In this document: one piece after another, positions 25,133-34,453 of the stretch
How the letters are laid out: the number at the start of each line of letters is the position of its first letter
Position numbering within the stretch: position 1 is the first letter of the stretch
Notes under the pieces: generated by a model
Seen by the model: the letters and a program-made list of their open reading frames with translations, nothing else
Told to the model about the DNA's origin: nothing
The model's database searches: none
NCBI GenBank assembly: GCA_030653985.1
Contig: JAURYJ010000019.1
Coordinates: 1 to 35,455, forward strand
Reading direction: 5' to 3'
Length of the DNA: 35,455 bases
From: Methylobacter sp.
Lineage (GTDB): Bacteria > Pseudomonadota > Gammaproteobacteria > Methylococcales > Methylomonadaceae
Program-made: the position numbers and the translations under genes

Positions 25133-25640
25133 GTCTATTCCCCTCTTACTGTTTATAAAAAGTTAAACTTCTTCTAACAGACAAACTAAGCTTAAAGGCT
25201 AACAGTTATACTTTTCGCTCTAAGCTTAGAAATAATTTAGCAGCTGGATCAGAAGATATCTGTACGGTAACACACATAATAACTCAGCCCTTACTTGTAA
25301 CGGCTTGCACTTAAAACCCATCATGATCGCATTTAACGTAACCGTGGTATTTCTCAAATAATTAGGCAAAACACGCGTAATTATTCGGGGATAGCAAATA
25401 AATACCCGCATCAGCATTGAGCTGAAACTGACCCGCAAGCGACATTCTTCACTGCTCTGATCGACAGCCGGTTCCAAGACCTAAAGCAGCCACTCAGATA
25501 TTTTATGCAAGTAATAACGCTCTCGTCTCAGTAGGCGATGAACGCTTAGAAAACAACTTGACAAAGCGGAATCAGCTACTTCGAAAGTCGACCCAACCAC
25601 GGAAATCTAAGATCTAAGCCTAGACGCTTCTGCGAGCGCA
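25133..25640. other. intergenic region, no supported gene
   Basis: About 510 bp between the CsbD and LysR genes. A minus-strand open frame at 25226-25477 has no ribosome-binding site and no recognisable sequence. Leader and promoter of the CsbD gene should lie at 25133-25240. Confidence 0.4.
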
Positions 25641-25670
25641 CTAAAAATAAGTGTGTAAAAACGCTTATTT
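25641..25670 (-). terminator. terminator of the LysR gene
   Basis: On the minus strand AAATAAGCG (25670-25662) pairs with CACTTATTT (25653-25645), one G-U pair, followed by TTTTAG. It lies 47 bases after the LysR stop. Confidence 0.55.
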
Positions 25671-25717
25671 CAATGGATTTTCTGTCGGTAAGTCGTGACC
25701 TTTTGAGCAGGATGTCA

Positions 25718-26575
25718 TCAATAGGTCTTTTGTCGCTCAATCGCGGCTAACGACCTTAAATGATCGAGTACCTGTTGTAAGATGACGGAATCGCTATCAC
25801 GCGGCGAAACCATATAAGCCGGTAATTTGAATTGCGGACTATCGGGCACATGAAACAGTTTTTGGCTTTTAATCAGCGGTTCGGCGATACGTATCGGCAA
25901 AAAGCCAGAACCGCCATTACTGAGAATTAACTGCACCGCCAGCCAGCCGATATTGACCACTTGGGCCGGGCGTTCGAGGTCAGGATAACTGTTACTGTGC
26001 TCGGCGTAAAATCCCGGCCCCCAGTCGACATAGATGTAATCATCATTGGGCCATGGCTTACCGGGATCGGTGGTCATCAGCACCAAGGTTTCATCGAACA
26101 AATGTTCAATCTGCAGTCCGGGACTATGTTGCGGCGTGTACATCATCCCTATGTCCATCGAGCCTTCGATAAGGCTGCGCATTAAATCCTCTTCAAAACC
26201 GATATCGCTGCGTATTGAAACATCCGGTACCTGTATGCGTATGTTGCCAATCCATTCCGGCAGCAAGGCTTCCCACAAGGCAATCCGCGCGCCGATGGTA
26301 ATACTGCCGCGGTAGCGGCTGGGCAGGCCGATGTCGTGCCGCGCCTGTTCCAGCGTTAATAACAGTGATTTGGCGTGACGTAAAAACCGCCGCCCCGGCA
26401 GCGTTAACGTGGCACCAGAACGATTACGCACAAATAAGGTAACACCCAAATACGCTTCCAGGCGCTGTATGCGTGTGCTCACTGTCGATTGAGTCACATA
26501 CAGTCTACCGGCGGCCTCCAGAAAACTGCCGTTGGCGGCGACACTCAAAAATGTTCTGATCTGATCAATGTCCAT
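25718..26575 (-). CDS. LysR family transcriptional regulator
   Basis: Predicted 285 aa from MDIDQIRTFLSVAANGSFLEAA; an in-frame TTG at 26611 is a weaker candidate. The N-terminal winged helix-turn-helix (about 1-60) contains the LysR pattern AAGRLYVTQSTVSTRIQRLEAYLGVTLFVRN. The C-terminal substrate-binding domain (about 90-285) reads GSITIGARIALWEALLPEWIGNIR. It is divergent from the export operon, so it probably controls that operon and itself. The inducer is unknown. Confidence 0.93.
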   Translation of the reverse strand: MDIDQIRTFLSVAANGSFLEAAGRLYVTQSTVSTRIQRLEAYLGVTLFVRNRSGATLTLPGRRFLRHAKSLLLTLEQARHDIGLPSRYRGSITIGARIALWEALLPEWIGNIRIQVPDVSIRSDIGFEEDLMRSLIEGSMDIGMMYTPQHSPGLQIEHLFDETLVLMTTDPGKPWPNDDYIYVDWGPGFYAEHSNSYPDLERPAQVVNIGWLAVQLILSNGGSGFLPIRIAEPLIKSQKLFHVPDSPQFKLPAYMVSPRDSDSVILQQVLDHLRSLAAIERQKTY

Positions 26576-26621
26576 AGCGTTAGTATCGGACTTGTCGATA
26601 TTAATGTCCAATAAAAATCGT

Positions 26622-26650
26622 TTGCCTTATATTAACTTTGTTTTTATAGT
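26622..26650 (+). promoter_or_regulatory. promoter of the export operon
   Basis: TTGCCT (26622-26627), a 17-base spacer, and TATAGT (26645-26650), then the small lipoprotein-like gene at 26717. It fits sigma-70 well. It lies in the gap shared with the divergent LysR gene. Confidence 0.6.
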
Positions 26651-26662
26651 TGTTTGCACTAT
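26646..26662. promoter_or_regulatory. dyad overlapping the -10 box, candidate LysR-type operator
   Basis: ATAGT-TGTTTGC-ACTAT, two perfect 5-base arms with a 7-base spacer, overlapping the -10 of the export-operon promoter. LysR proteins bind interrupted dyads; it does not match T-N11-A exactly, so the assignment is tentative. Confidence 0.4.
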
Positions 26663-26716
26663 GAATCGCCGATCCGTGTAGAAGCAATGCGCATAATCCT
26701 GCGGGGGAACAACTTA

Positions 26717-26974
26717 ATGCAATCATCATCCGACACAAGCGTTAATGCCGAAGATTCTGTTTATCAGTCGATATTTAATTCCTGCTCAATAACCAAAAGC
26801 GTTACTGTTACGCTGGTCTTTCTAGTCAGCGGTTGTTGGACGCCAGCAATCAAACCGTCAGTTTCTGAAATCAACAAATTCCGCACTATAACGGCGGAAT
26901 CACCCCCACTTGAAGTCATTATCGGCTTAGTCAGTGACTGCATCGACGACCCGGATTTAACCATCCAGGACTGA
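26717..26974 (+). CDS. small lipoprotein-like protein ahead of the export pump
   Basis: Predicted 85 aa from the ATG at 26717, preceded by GGGGGAACAACTTA; an open frame to 26654 is less likely used. It contains a hydrophobic stretch with a lipobox (TVTLVFLVSGC, Cys about 40), unusually far from the start for a signal peptide. The remainder is PAIKPSVSEINKFRTITAESPPLEVIIGLVSDCIDDPDLTIQD. No known domain. It lies 13 bases before the pump gene and is probably in the same transcript. Confidence 0.5.
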   Translation: MQSSSDTSVNAEDSVYQSIFNSCSITKSVTVTLVFLVSGCWTPAIKPSVSEINKFRTITAESPPLEVIIGLVSDCIDDPDLTIQD

Positions 26975-26987
26975 TTGAATAGGAACC

Positions 26988-28568
26988 ATGGCTATCATCT
27001 ACGATAAACAGCTCCAAGGATGGCGATTTGTTTTATTCAATATCTGCTTGGGCCTGAGCCATGCGCTGGTGATATTCAATGCCGGGGCATATATTGCGAT
27101 GTTACCGCGGGTCGCCGCAGGCTTGGGTATTCCGCCTAGTTTTGCCACCTGGACACAGACCGATTACATGATCGGACTGGCCCTCGCTTTTCCGGTGGGC
27201 GGCTGGTTGTCGCGACGGATGGGTGAATATCGCCCCTTTGTTGCAGCCTTTTTTATGTTTGCATTGGCATCTGTTATCTGTGCCACTGCGACCTCGTTTT
27301 ATGGCTATTTGGCTGGACGCATTTTGCTGGGGTTTGCCGGTGGGTTGACGCTGCCGTTGGGACAGTCGCTGCTTATTCATGAATACCCGGATAAACGAAA
27401 ATCCATCGGCATCGGCATTTGGAGTGTGTTTACCTTAACACCATTTACCTTCGGGCCACCTTTGGGTGGTTTGATAGCCGACACGCTGGGTTGGCGCTGG
27501 CTATTTTGGCTCAATATTCCGATAGCGCTGGCCATCGGCGGTATCGTCGGCGCCTTGCTTTATCAACGTAGCAGTAAACGACTCCGGCATCGTTTCGATA
27601 GCCTTGGTTTTGTGCTGATTACTCTGGCACTGTTCGGTATTCAAACCTTGCTAAACCAAGGTAACGACCTGGACTGGAATAATTCCTTGTATATCAACAG
27701 CCTGATTATTTTCATCGTCGTCACGCTGGTTTATTGGGTGATCTGGGAATTGAGTCTGCGCCGCCCCTTTCTGGATATAAGTTTGTTCGCACAGCGGAAT
27801 TTTACGATTGGCGTGGTCATTTTATTCGTGGGTTTTCTGTTGTTTCAGGGGCTATTATCGATGCTGATAGTGCAGCTGCAACTGTCCATGGGCTATTCAT
27901 CGTTATTGGCAGGCTTGGTGTTTCTGCCGATGGCGATTTTCGCCAAACCGATGGCCGGCGTGTTTCATGAAATCGTCAAACGCTTCGACGCCCGCTTGCT
28001 CGCCTCGATTAATTGTCTGGGTTTTGCGGCGTCCTATTTCTGGCTGAGCCGGTTCGACGGCCAGGATCCTTTCGCACAGCTATTCTGGCCCAAATTACTG
28101 GAAGGCGTCTGCCTGGGCAGTTTCTTCGTACCACTGACTGCCTTGCTGTTGCATGGACTGCCCCCGGAGCGTCAGTGGCGAGCAATAGAATTGGCAAGTC
28201 TTATGCGTATTGCCGCCGGCGCCATCGGCATCGCACTGCAAGGCATTGTGCTTTATCGACGGGCGCCGTTGCATATGAACCGGTTCGCCGAGACCCACAC
28301 CGCTTTCGATTCAAGCTTTGAGCAAACCATGGATACCTTGATTGGGGCTGGCTTTAGCGAATCGGCAGCTGTCGCCAAGCTCGCCAAATTGGCTGGCCGG
28401 AACTCGATGATCCACAGCATGAATGATGCTTTCTGGATAGCAGGTTGCATCTTTGTCGGCTTGGCGATACTGGTTTGGTTTGCGAACCCGACCAAGCAAC
28501 CTGCCAAGAGCACATTAAGCCAAGCCCAGCGTCGTGAAGCGCAAGAAATACTTTTGGAGGAATCTTGA
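26988..28568 (+). CDS. EmrB/QacA (DHA2) family drug:H+ antiporter
   Basis: Predicted 526 aa with about 14 transmembrane helices. It should export toxic organic compounds from the cytoplasm using the proton gradient. MFS signatures: GGWLSRRMGEYRPF (motif A-like loop), RILLGFAGGLTLPLGQSLL, and GPPLGGLIADTLGWRWLFWLNIPIA (motif C, DHA2-type). Start MAIIYDKQLQGWRF. Its TGA overlaps the next short frame. The periplasmic adaptor gene follows, so the pair forms an EmrAB-like system. Confidence 0.92.
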   Translation: MAIIYDKQLQGWRFVLFNICLGLSHALVIFNAGAYIAMLPRVAAGLGIPPSFATWTQTDYMIGLALAFPVGGWLSRRMGEYRPFVAAFFMFALASVICATATSFYGYLAGRILLGFAGGLTLPLGQSLLIHEYPDKRKSIGIGIWSVFTLTPFTFGPPLGGLIADTLGWRWLFWLNIPIALAIGGIVGALLYQRSSKRLRHRFDSLGFVLITLALFGIQTLLNQGNDLDWNNSLYINSLIIFIVVTLVYWVIWELSLRRPFLDISLFAQRNFTIGVVILFVGFLLFQGLLSMLIVQLQLSMGYSSLLAGLVFLPMAIFAKPMAGVFHEIVKRFDARLLASINCLGFAASYFWLSRFDGQDPFAQLFWPKLLEGVCLGSFFVPLTALLLHGLPPERQWRAIELASLMRIAAGAIGIALQGIVLYRRAPLHMNRFAETHTAFDSSFEQTMDTLIGAGFSESAAVAKLAKLAGRNSMIHSMNDAFWIAGCIFVGLAILVWFANPTKQPAKSTLSQAQRREAQEILLEES

Positions 28569-28875
28569 TGCAATATGGTTTTCGTTACCGATATTTGGTC
28601 TTTTGGATTAGCTTGGCTGCCGTGCCGGTCTCGTTGCCCTGTTGCGCCTGGTTTGGCGATGAAACTAAACGTGCAAAGATGATGGCCGTACCGGAAATAT
28701 CACCATCGCTGGCCGCAGTATCGTGATCAAACGCGGTGTTTTCCCCAAACATCTAGCTTTTTGCCGCTGCGCCTGTTGGCCCGCCACCACTGCACGACTG
28801 CATGCACAAGCCGACTCCCAGGAAATCAATGCACCGGGCGGCGACTTTAACGAAATCAGCGCTAAACATCAATAA
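28568..28875 (+). pseudogene. probable decayed gene between pump and adaptor
   Basis: A 52-codon frame (28568-28726) starts MQYGFRYRYLVFWISLAAV with a signal-like end SLPCCA, overlapping the pump stop as TGATG, then stops. From about 28670 a second frame, one base back, reads DGRTGNITIAGRSIVIK and finally DSQEINAPGGDFNEISAKHQ before a TAA at 28875. Both look like coding sequence in different frames. It may be what is left of an outer-membrane partner gene, but the sequence is too short to prove this. Confidence 0.35.
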
Positions 28876-28882
28876 ATCAATT

Positions 28883-30040
28883 ATGCAAAATAACATTCGT
28901 CCCAAGGAAATTATTCATCAACGCAATCGCCGGCTAAAACGGGTAACGTTGTCCATAGTATTGGTGTGCCTGGGATATTTCGGCTACTGGTGGACGCTTA
29001 ACCGCGGTTGGGTTAGCACCGACGATGCCTTTGTGATGGGACATCTGATTACTTTGAACGCACAGACTGAGGGCACTCTCGTGGAAATTCTGACAGAAAA
29101 CACCCGGCATGTGCAAAAAGGTGACGTGCTGATCAAGCTGGACGGCACCCACGCGGAAATTGCCTTGCAACAAGCCGAAGCCGAATTAGGCGAAACAGTG
29201 CGCAATATTGTCAGTTTGGCGGCGAAAATCGACACGCTTAAACGGCACATTATCGCTAAAGAAGCGTCGCTGAATCAGGTTCGTCACGATCTTAGCCGCT
29301 TTAAAAAGGCGGCGCATGACGTTGCCGTATCGGATCAACAGGTAAAAAATACCCAGGATAGAATCCGTGAACTTGATGCTGTCATTGGTGAAACTCAGGC
29401 CGAAAAAGCCGCCGTTGAAGCCCAAATACGCGGCACTGAGATCGACAACCATCCTGCTATCGAAAAAGCCAAGAGCCGGATTCGCACCGCCTTTTTGAAT
29501 TACCAGCGCCGCAACATCATCGCACCGGTATCGGGTTATGTCGCCAAACGCAACGTTCAAATAGGTGACAACGTCAAGGCGGGCACGCCTCTGCTGGCGA
29601 TTGTGCCGCTGGACGACCTGTGGATTGACGCCAACTTTCTGGAAACCCAGATCGCCGGAATCCGTCCGGGACAATCGGCCGACATCAAGGTCGATGCCTA
29701 TGGCGATAAACTGATCTATCACGGCAAAGTACAAGGTATTACCCCCGGCACCGGCAGCACCTTTGCGCTGTTGCCGACCGATAATGCAACCGGCAACTTT
29801 ATTCATATCGCCGAACGTGTGCAGGTGCGTATTGGACTTGACCCCAAAGAGCTGAAGGACAATCCCTTGCAACCGGGACTTTCTACGTTCACCCGCATCA
29901 ATATCAGTGAGCAAGGGCAATCGTTGTTAACGTCCTTAGTTCATGCCGATGGCGACGCTTATCGAACCCAAATTTACGATCATGAATTAGACGGTGTAGA
30001 ACAACGTATCCGGCAGATTATTACGTCGAACCAGCAGTAA
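28883..30040 (+). CDS. HlyD/EmrA-type periplasmic adaptor
   Basis: Predicted 385 aa from the ATG at 28883 (MQNNIRPKEIIHQRNRRLKR); the frame is open 27 codons further up but over the decayed gene. One transmembrane segment at about 23-42 (TLSIVLVCLGYFGYWWTLNR), then a biotinyl-lipoyl half (VSTDDAFVMGHLITLNAQTEGTLVEI and IKLDGTHAEI), a coiled-coil region (about 100-200), and the second half (APVSGYVAKRNVQIGDNVKAGTPLLAIV) with the beta-barrel (DDLWIDANFLETQIAGIRPGQSADIKVDAYGD). It links the inner-membrane pump to an outer-membrane channel. Confidence 0.93.
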   Translation: MQNNIRPKEIIHQRNRRLKRVTLSIVLVCLGYFGYWWTLNRGWVSTDDAFVMGHLITLNAQTEGTLVEILTENTRHVQKGDVLIKLDGTHAEIALQQAEAELGETVRNIVSLAAKIDTLKRHIIAKEASLNQVRHDLSRFKKAAHDVAVSDQQVKNTQDRIRELDAVIGETQAEKAAVEAQIRGTEIDNHPAIEKAKSRIRTAFLNYQRRNIIAPVSGYVAKRNVQIGDNVKAGTPLLAIVPLDDLWIDANFLETQIAGIRPGQSADIKVDAYGDKLIYHGKVQGITPGTGSTFALLPTDNATGNFIHIAERVQVRIGLDPKELKDNPLQPGLSTFTRINISEQGQSLLTSLVHADGDAYRTQIYDHELDGVEQRIRQIITSNQQ

Positions 30041-30233
30041 AGCATGAATGTTCAAATGTGTTGCGGCTTAATAAAATTAGGGACTATGGGTATTTAGAAT
30101 TCCGCCAAGGGATTACCTTGATCGAAACTGAGAAATCTTTTTCGGAGGGAAATGCTTTGCTGATGATGGCTACTGTATTTTGAAGAGAAAGCTTAAGCTT
30201 TTCGCTTAAAAATGACGGAAGCTACTAATTTAA
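30041..30233. other. intergenic region after the adaptor gene and tRNA cluster
   Basis: 193 bp between convergent units. A small 6-bp hairpin (TTAAGC/GCTTAA, around 30192-30208) may help terminate the tRNA transcript. Otherwise nothing recognised. Confidence 0.35.
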
Positions 30234-30310
30234 TGGGGTGGGCGACGGGGCTCGAACCCGCGACAACCGGAATCACAATCCGGGACTCTACCAACTGAGC
30301 TACGCTCACC
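30234..30310 (-). tRNA. tRNA-His (anticodon GTG)
   Basis: Minus strand. The cloverleaf folds with anticodon stem CCGGA/TCCGG and loop TTGTGAT (GTG at the centre), T-arm CGGGTTCGAGCCCCG region, and an encoded CCA. A G-1 opposite C73 is present, the histidine identity element. The acceptor stem has one A-C mismatch at 4:69. Confidence 0.95.
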
Positions 30311-30343
30311 ATAATATGGCGGTGTTACGAGGATATTCTATAA

Positions 30344-30420
30344 TGGTGCGCTTGGCAGGACTCGAACCTGCGACCCCCGGCTTAGAAGGCCGGTGCTCTA
30401 TCCGGTTGAGCTACAAGCGC
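30344..30420 (-). tRNA. tRNA-Arg (anticodon TCT)
   Basis: Minus strand. Starts GCGCTTGTAGCTCAACC; anticodon stem CCGGC/GCCGG with loop CTTCTAA gives TCT, decoding AGA/AGG. The T-arm contains GGTTCGAGTCC and CCA is encoded. Confidence 0.95.
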
Positions 30421-30426
30421 TAAATT

Positions 30427-30503
30427 TGGTCGGGGTAGAGAGATTCGAACTCCCGACATCCTGCTCCCAAAGCAGGCGCGCTACCAAACTGCGCTATACC
30501 CCG
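30427..30503 (-). tRNA. tRNA-Pro (anticodon TGG)
   Basis: Minus strand. Starts CGGGGTATAGCGCAGTTTGG; anticodon stem CCTGC/GCAGG with loop TTTGGGA gives TGG. The acceptor is CGGGGTA/TACCCCG with encoded CCA. First gene of the three-tRNA transcript. Confidence 0.95.
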
Positions 30504-30559
30504 ATAATCTTCTTTTTAATGGCTTGTTAAACTTTAAAACCACCCTTGAAGAGCTGCAT

Positions 30560-30588
30560 ATGATAACGATAGATCACCCTATCGTCAA
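30560..30588 (-). promoter_or_regulatory. promoter of the tRNA cluster with a dyad in its spacer
   Basis: On the minus strand TTGACG (30588-30583), 17-base spacer, TATCAT (30565-30560), about 55 bases before tRNA-Pro. An A-rich run sits just upstream as a possible UP element. The spacer contains CGATAG-N6-CTATCG (30567-30584), a perfect 6-base dyad. Confidence 0.65.
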
Positions 30589-30691
30589 TATTTTTTTTGC
30601 TATGCCTGATAATTTATCAAGGCGGTTACAACCAGCTCAACCTACATCAACTTAATATGAGGCTAATTTGCTACGCAAGACTGACAACTGT

Positions 30692-33049
30692 TCAGTCTTT
30701 CCGTAACTGATCCCTGATAGGTAGTTGGCGGATGCGTTGACCGGTAGCGGCAAAAATCGCGTTGCACAATGCCGGCGCAATGGGAGGTAAACCTGGTTCA
30801 CCAACTCCACCCAGTGGTATATCGAACTCGGTCGTGGACAGTAGATGAATTCGGATTTCACGGGGCGCATCATCCATGCGGGTGAGTTGGTAGGTATGGA
30901 AGTTATCCTGTATCACCGCGCCCTCCTTAAAGCTGATTTCCCCCAGAGTAGCCAGACTGACCCCCATAATACAGGCGCCCTCAAGCTGCGAACGGATGCG
31001 CTCCGGATTGACCTGTGGCCCGCAATCCACGGCGATATCGATTCGGGGTATGCTGAGCTTACCGTGCTCGTCAACAGTCACCTCCACTACGACGGCGACA
31101 TAAGTGACAAAGCTGTAATGGGCCGCCAAGCCCAATCCTCGACCATTCGGCAGTACGCGACCCCAGTTAGCTTCACGGCTAACTGCCTCAATTACTCGGC
31201 GCAGGCGCCCCGTGTCTACAGGATATATCTCGGGTGATTCGCCCTGATTCCAGGTATCTCCAAGGGTACGCGGATCAATATGGCGTGGCGAGCCGATCAA
31301 ATCAAGCAGAAAATCCTTAGGATCACGCCCTGACGCAGCGGCCAATTCAGCTACGAAAGACTGAATGGCGAAGGCGTGTGGGATATTGGACACCGAACGA
31401 AACCAGCCAATGCGAGTATGTGCTTCTGCTTCCGGATTTTCGATGCGCAAATTGGCAATGGCAAAAGGCACATTGATGACGCCCATACCCAGCTCGGTCG
31501 GCATCTGATGCTTGCTGTCGGGAGCGAAAGTAGATGAAATAGTTGGTGCTACCGTTCGGTGCAGCCAGGCCACAGGTTTACCTTGAGTATCCAGACCCGC
31601 TTCCAGCCGCTCGACTGAAACTGTGTGAAAATAAGAATGATGCAGGTCATCCTCGCGCGTCCAAGTCAACTTGACTGGCCTACCATTCATGGCTTGCGAC
31701 AATAGCGCCGCTTCAATGACGTAATCAGGCTTGGATTTACGTCCGAAACCGCCACCTAACAGGGTGACATGTACCGTGACTTTATCCTCCGGCAGCTTGA
31801 GCCATTTGGCCACGCGCTCGCGAGATACCTGTGGGGCCTGTGTACAGGTCCAAATTTCGCATACTCCATTAACAATACGGGCTGTCGCTGCCGGTGGCTC
31901 CATTGGGGCCTGAGCGAGATGCGGGGCGTAATATTCAGCTGCCACGCGTTTAACCGCACCTTGCAAGGCGGCATCAATGTCTCCATCGTTGCGAACAACT
32001 TTACCGGGTTTGCGTGCGGCAGCTTCGAGTTCGGCTTTGTATGCTACAGAATCGTAGTTTCCATGAGGCCCTTTATCCCATTCAATCTTGAGTGCCTTGC
32101 GTCCCTGGATAGCCGCCCAGGTATTGCGGGCAATCACAGCTATACCCCCTAGTGGGTTGAAGTCGGCAGGCGGAGGACTGCTCGGTAGCTCGATAACCTT
32201 AACCACGCCCGGCACCTTAAGGGCATCCCTGGCATCGTAACTCAAGACCTTACCGCCAAATACCGGCGGACGCGCCACGACTGCGTAAAGCATGTCTTCG
32301 AGACGGGTATCGATGCCGTACTGTGCGAGGCCCGTGACTATATCCTGTCCGTCATAAATCCTGAGTGACCCCTTGCCTATGTAGCGAAAATCCGCTGGAT
32401 TCTTCAGACGCAAGCTTTCCCGAGCAGGTACCGGTAGTTTTGCCGCTGCTTCGGCCAGCTCCCCGTAGCCGAGTGTTCTGCCGGTGGCAGGATGAAGGAT
32501 TTGGTGTTGCTCGGCATGGACTTCCTCTATCGGCACTTGCCATTGTGCAGCCGCCGCTGATTCCAGCATGGTGCGGGCGGCAGCACCGACCCTGCGCATG
32601 GGCATGAAGAAATGACGCATGCTACGAGAGCCATCGGTATCCTGGTTGCCGTAACGTCGTTCGTCGCCGGGCGCTTGCTCGACCCGTACATGCAGCCAGT
32701 TGGCTTCGAGTTCGTCGGCCACCACCATCGGCAGACTGGTACGTATGCCTTGTCCCATTTCCGAACGGTGGCAAATGATAGTTACCGTGCCGTCGCCCGC
32801 TATTGCAACGAACACCAGCGGGTTATCTACCCAGCCGTGCGGCATGGCATCGGCGCCATACTTCTCCTTTTCTGAGGGCATGGCAGTTTCGTCTGCTCTA
32901 ATCAGAGCAGGAAATCCTGCGGCCAGCACGAATCCGGTAAGGGCCAGATCCTTGAGAAAAGTACGTCGACTGATGTTGACAATATGTAGGCTATCGCCTG
33001 AGTTCCAGGTGTCTGCGTTTAATTCAGGGCAATCCAGTGGTTTTTTCAT
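30692..33049 (-). CDS. molybdopterin-binding subunit of a xanthine-dehydrogenase-family oxidoreductase, Tat-exported
   Basis: Predicted 785 aa from the ATG at 33049, which overlaps the [2Fe-2S] gene stop as ATGA; the frame is open about 130 codons further up only as a shadow of that gene. It resembles IorB-type isoquinoline oxidoreductase/aldehyde dehydrogenase large subunits. A twin-arginine signal, [20 protein letters not shown] (about 23-42), means export as a folded holoenzyme. Molybdopterin-binding stretches: [33 protein letters not shown], and the catalytic Glu in [17 protein letters not shown]. Substrate not deducible. A 7-bp hairpin spans the stop codon (30677-30699). Confidence 0.9.
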   Translation of the reverse strand: MKKPLDCPELNADTWNSGDSLHIVNISRRTFLKDLALTGFVLAAGFPALIRADETAMPSEKEKYGADAMPHGWVDNPLVFVAIAGDGTVTIICHRSEMGQGIRTSLPMVVADELEANWLHVRVEQAPGDERRYGNQDTDGSRSMRHFFMPMRRVGAAARTMLESAAAAQWQVPIEEVHAEQHQILHPATGRTLGYGELAEAAAKLPVPARESLRLKNPADFRYIGKGSLRIYDGQDIVTGLAQYGIDTRLEDMLYAVVARPPVFGGKVLSYDARDALKVPGVVKVIELPSSPPPADFNPLGGIAVIARNTWAAIQGRKALKIEWDKGPHGNYDSVAYKAELEAAARKPGKVVRNDGDIDAALQGAVKRVAAEYYAPHLAQAPMEPPAATARIVNGVCEIWTCTQAPQVSRERVAKWLKLPEDKVTVHVTLLGGGFGRKSKPDYVIEAALLSQAMNGRPVKLTWTREDDLHHSYFHTVSVERLEAGLDTQGKPVAWLHRTVAPTISSTFAPDSKHQMPTELGMGVINVPFAIANLRIENPEAEAHTRIGWFRSVSNIPHAFAIQSFVAELAAASGRDPKDFLLDLIGSPRHIDPRTLGDTWNQGESPEIYPVDTGRLRRVIEAVSREANWGRVLPNGRGLGLAAHYSFVTYVAVVVEVTVDEHGKLSIPRIDIAVDCGPQVNPERIRSQLEGACIMGVSLATLGEISFKEGAVIQDNFHTYQLTRMDDAPREIRIHLLSTTEFDIPLGGVGEPGLPPIAPALCNAIFAATGQRIRQLPIRDQLRKD

Positions 33050-33513
33050 GGCCTGACCTCCGTTAACCCGGCGACCTGCTTGATCGCGGCGCGTATACGG
33101 CAATAGGTCCCGCACCGGCAGATATTGCCGCTCATTGCCGTGTCGATATCGGTATCGGTGGGCTTGGGATTTTGCTTGAGCAGTGCTGTGGCAGCCATTA
33201 TTTGACCGGACTGGCAATAACCGCATTGCGGTACGCGTAGCGCTAACCAGGCTTCCTGGACCCTTTGTCCTGTTGCGTCCTGGTTGATGGCTTCGATCGT
33301 CACGATTTTCTTGCCGACGGCGGTTGAGATGGGAGTCACGCAAGCTCGAGTGGGCTCTCCATCTAGGTGTACCGTACAAGCTCCACACAAAGAAATACCG
33401 CAGCCGAATTTGGTTCCAGTCAGACCCAGGTGATCGCGTAAGACCCAAAGGAGGGGCGTATCCGTCGATAAGTCGATCTGACGGGGTTTGCCGTTGATAT
33501 TAAGCGTAATCAT
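33046..33513 (-). CDS. [2Fe-2S]-cluster subunit of the molybdenum hydroxylase
   Basis: Predicted 155 aa with SD GGAGGGAG before the ATG. Two 2Fe-2S sites are visible: the ferredoxin-like N-terminal domain with [21 protein letters not shown], and the helical domain with [10 protein letters not shown] and CRCGTYCRI. It passes electrons from the molybdenum centre of the large subunit. As in the IorA family there is no FAD subunit gene nearby, so the electron acceptor is probably a cytochrome. It has no signal peptide and would be exported with its Tat partner. Confidence 0.95.
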   Translation of the reverse strand: MITLNINGKPRQIDLSTDTPLLWVLRDHLGLTGTKFGCGISLCGACTVHLDGEPTRACVTPISTAVGKKIVTIEAINQDATGQRVQEAWLALRVPQCGYCQSGQIMAATALLKQNPKPTDTDIDTAMSGNICRCGTYCRIRAAIKQVAGLTEVRP

Positions 33514-33661
33514 GGGGATTTCTCCCTCCTGTCATCAGAAGTACAAGGCACCCGCATCGTATTGTGTAACTGGGCGCAGTTCATTGGAACCAATCTTACA
33601 CGGCCTCCATCGGCCAGTAAAGGCGCCCGGACAGAAGGGGGTGAAAGCTTGAATCGGCTAA

Positions 33662-34453
33662 TTAATAGCCCGCTCCTTTACTTAATACTCCTCCGAGCCC
33701 GCCCCGCCTTACCAGCACCATCTCACTGACAATGGACAAGGCGATTTCCTCCGGCAACTTCGCGCCTAGATCCAGACCGGCGGGAGCGCGGACCTTGGCA
33801 AGGCTGGACCCGGAAAAACCTTCCTTTTCCAATCGCTCCAATACCAGTTTAGCTCGCTTGCGGCTGGAGACCAGCGCGATATACAACGCTTCGGATTGGA
33901 GTGTACGAACGAGAGAGTCATAGTCGCCCTTGTGATGAGTGGCTATCACCACGAAATCGCCTGGCTGTGGCCGCAATTGTTGATAACGGCTGTCGTCGTT
34001 AATGACACTGTGGGCAGAGGGAAAGCACTCCGTCGTGGCCTGCGGATCATTGACAACCACCTCGAATCCTAATCGGTAGGCGAATTCGCAAAGACTTTCT
34101 ACGATACGCCCATGCCCCATCACCCAGAGTAACGGTTTGGGCAAGATCGGTTCCACATATACCCGCATGCTGCCGCCACACGGCATACCCGCGCCGAAAA
34201 CTTCATCGTTCAGGTCGATTTCAATCACGCGAGGTTCTCCGGTTTCAAGACATTTAAGCGCGGCACTGGACACCATGGATTGCGCACAACCACCGCCGAC
34301 CCAGCCGGCAATAACCTTTCCAGAGAGTCCGATCAGCGCCTTAGCCGCAGGTTTGGCTGAGGATGAACCGAGTATTTCTACTACGGTAGCTAGAGCATAA
34401 GGACGTCGTTTTTTGTGTAGCTCCAGTTGGAGCTCGATAATATCGCGAATCAT
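33662..34453 (-). CDS. XdhC/CoxI family molybdenum-enzyme maturation factor
   Basis: Predicted 263 aa. XdhC-type proteins bind the molybdenum cofactor, help its sulfuration and insert it into the enzyme. The N-terminal XdhC_CoxI domain (about 10-75) includes ALATVVEILGSSSAKPAAKALI and GWVGGGCAQSMV; the C-terminal Rossmann-like domain (about 107-250) begins LLWVMGHGRIVESLCEFAYRLGFEVVVNDP. Overlaps the MocA-like gene by ATGA (34453-34450). A 148-bp gap separates it from the [2Fe-2S] gene. Confidence 0.92.
   Translation of the reverse strand: MIRDIIELQLELHKKRRPYALATVVEILGSSSAKPAAKALIGLSGKVIAGWVGGGCAQSMVSSAALKCLETGEPRVIEIDLNDEVFGAGMPCGGSMRVYVEPILPKPLLWVMGHGRIVESLCEFAYRLGFEVVVNDPQATTECFPSAHSVINDDSRYQQLRPQPGDFVVIATHHKGDYDSLVRTLQSEALYIALVSSRKRAKLVLERLEKEGFSGSSLAKVRAPAGLDLGAKLPEEIALSIVSEMVLVRRGGLGGVLSKGAGY

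Noticed and set aside
25226..25477. 83-codon minus-strand frame
   Set aside because: No ribosome-binding site, no recognisable motif, and codon usage unlike neighbouring genes.
28802..28882. N-terminal extension of the HlyD-type adaptor
   Set aside because: It lies over the decayed gene and adds no adaptor-like sequence; the ATG at 28883 gives the usual short cytoplasmic tail before the membrane segment.
33050..33448. N-terminal extension of the molybdopterin subunit
   Set aside because: It overlaps the [2Fe-2S] gene in another frame; the ATG at 33049 overlaps that gene's stop and is followed by the Tat signal.
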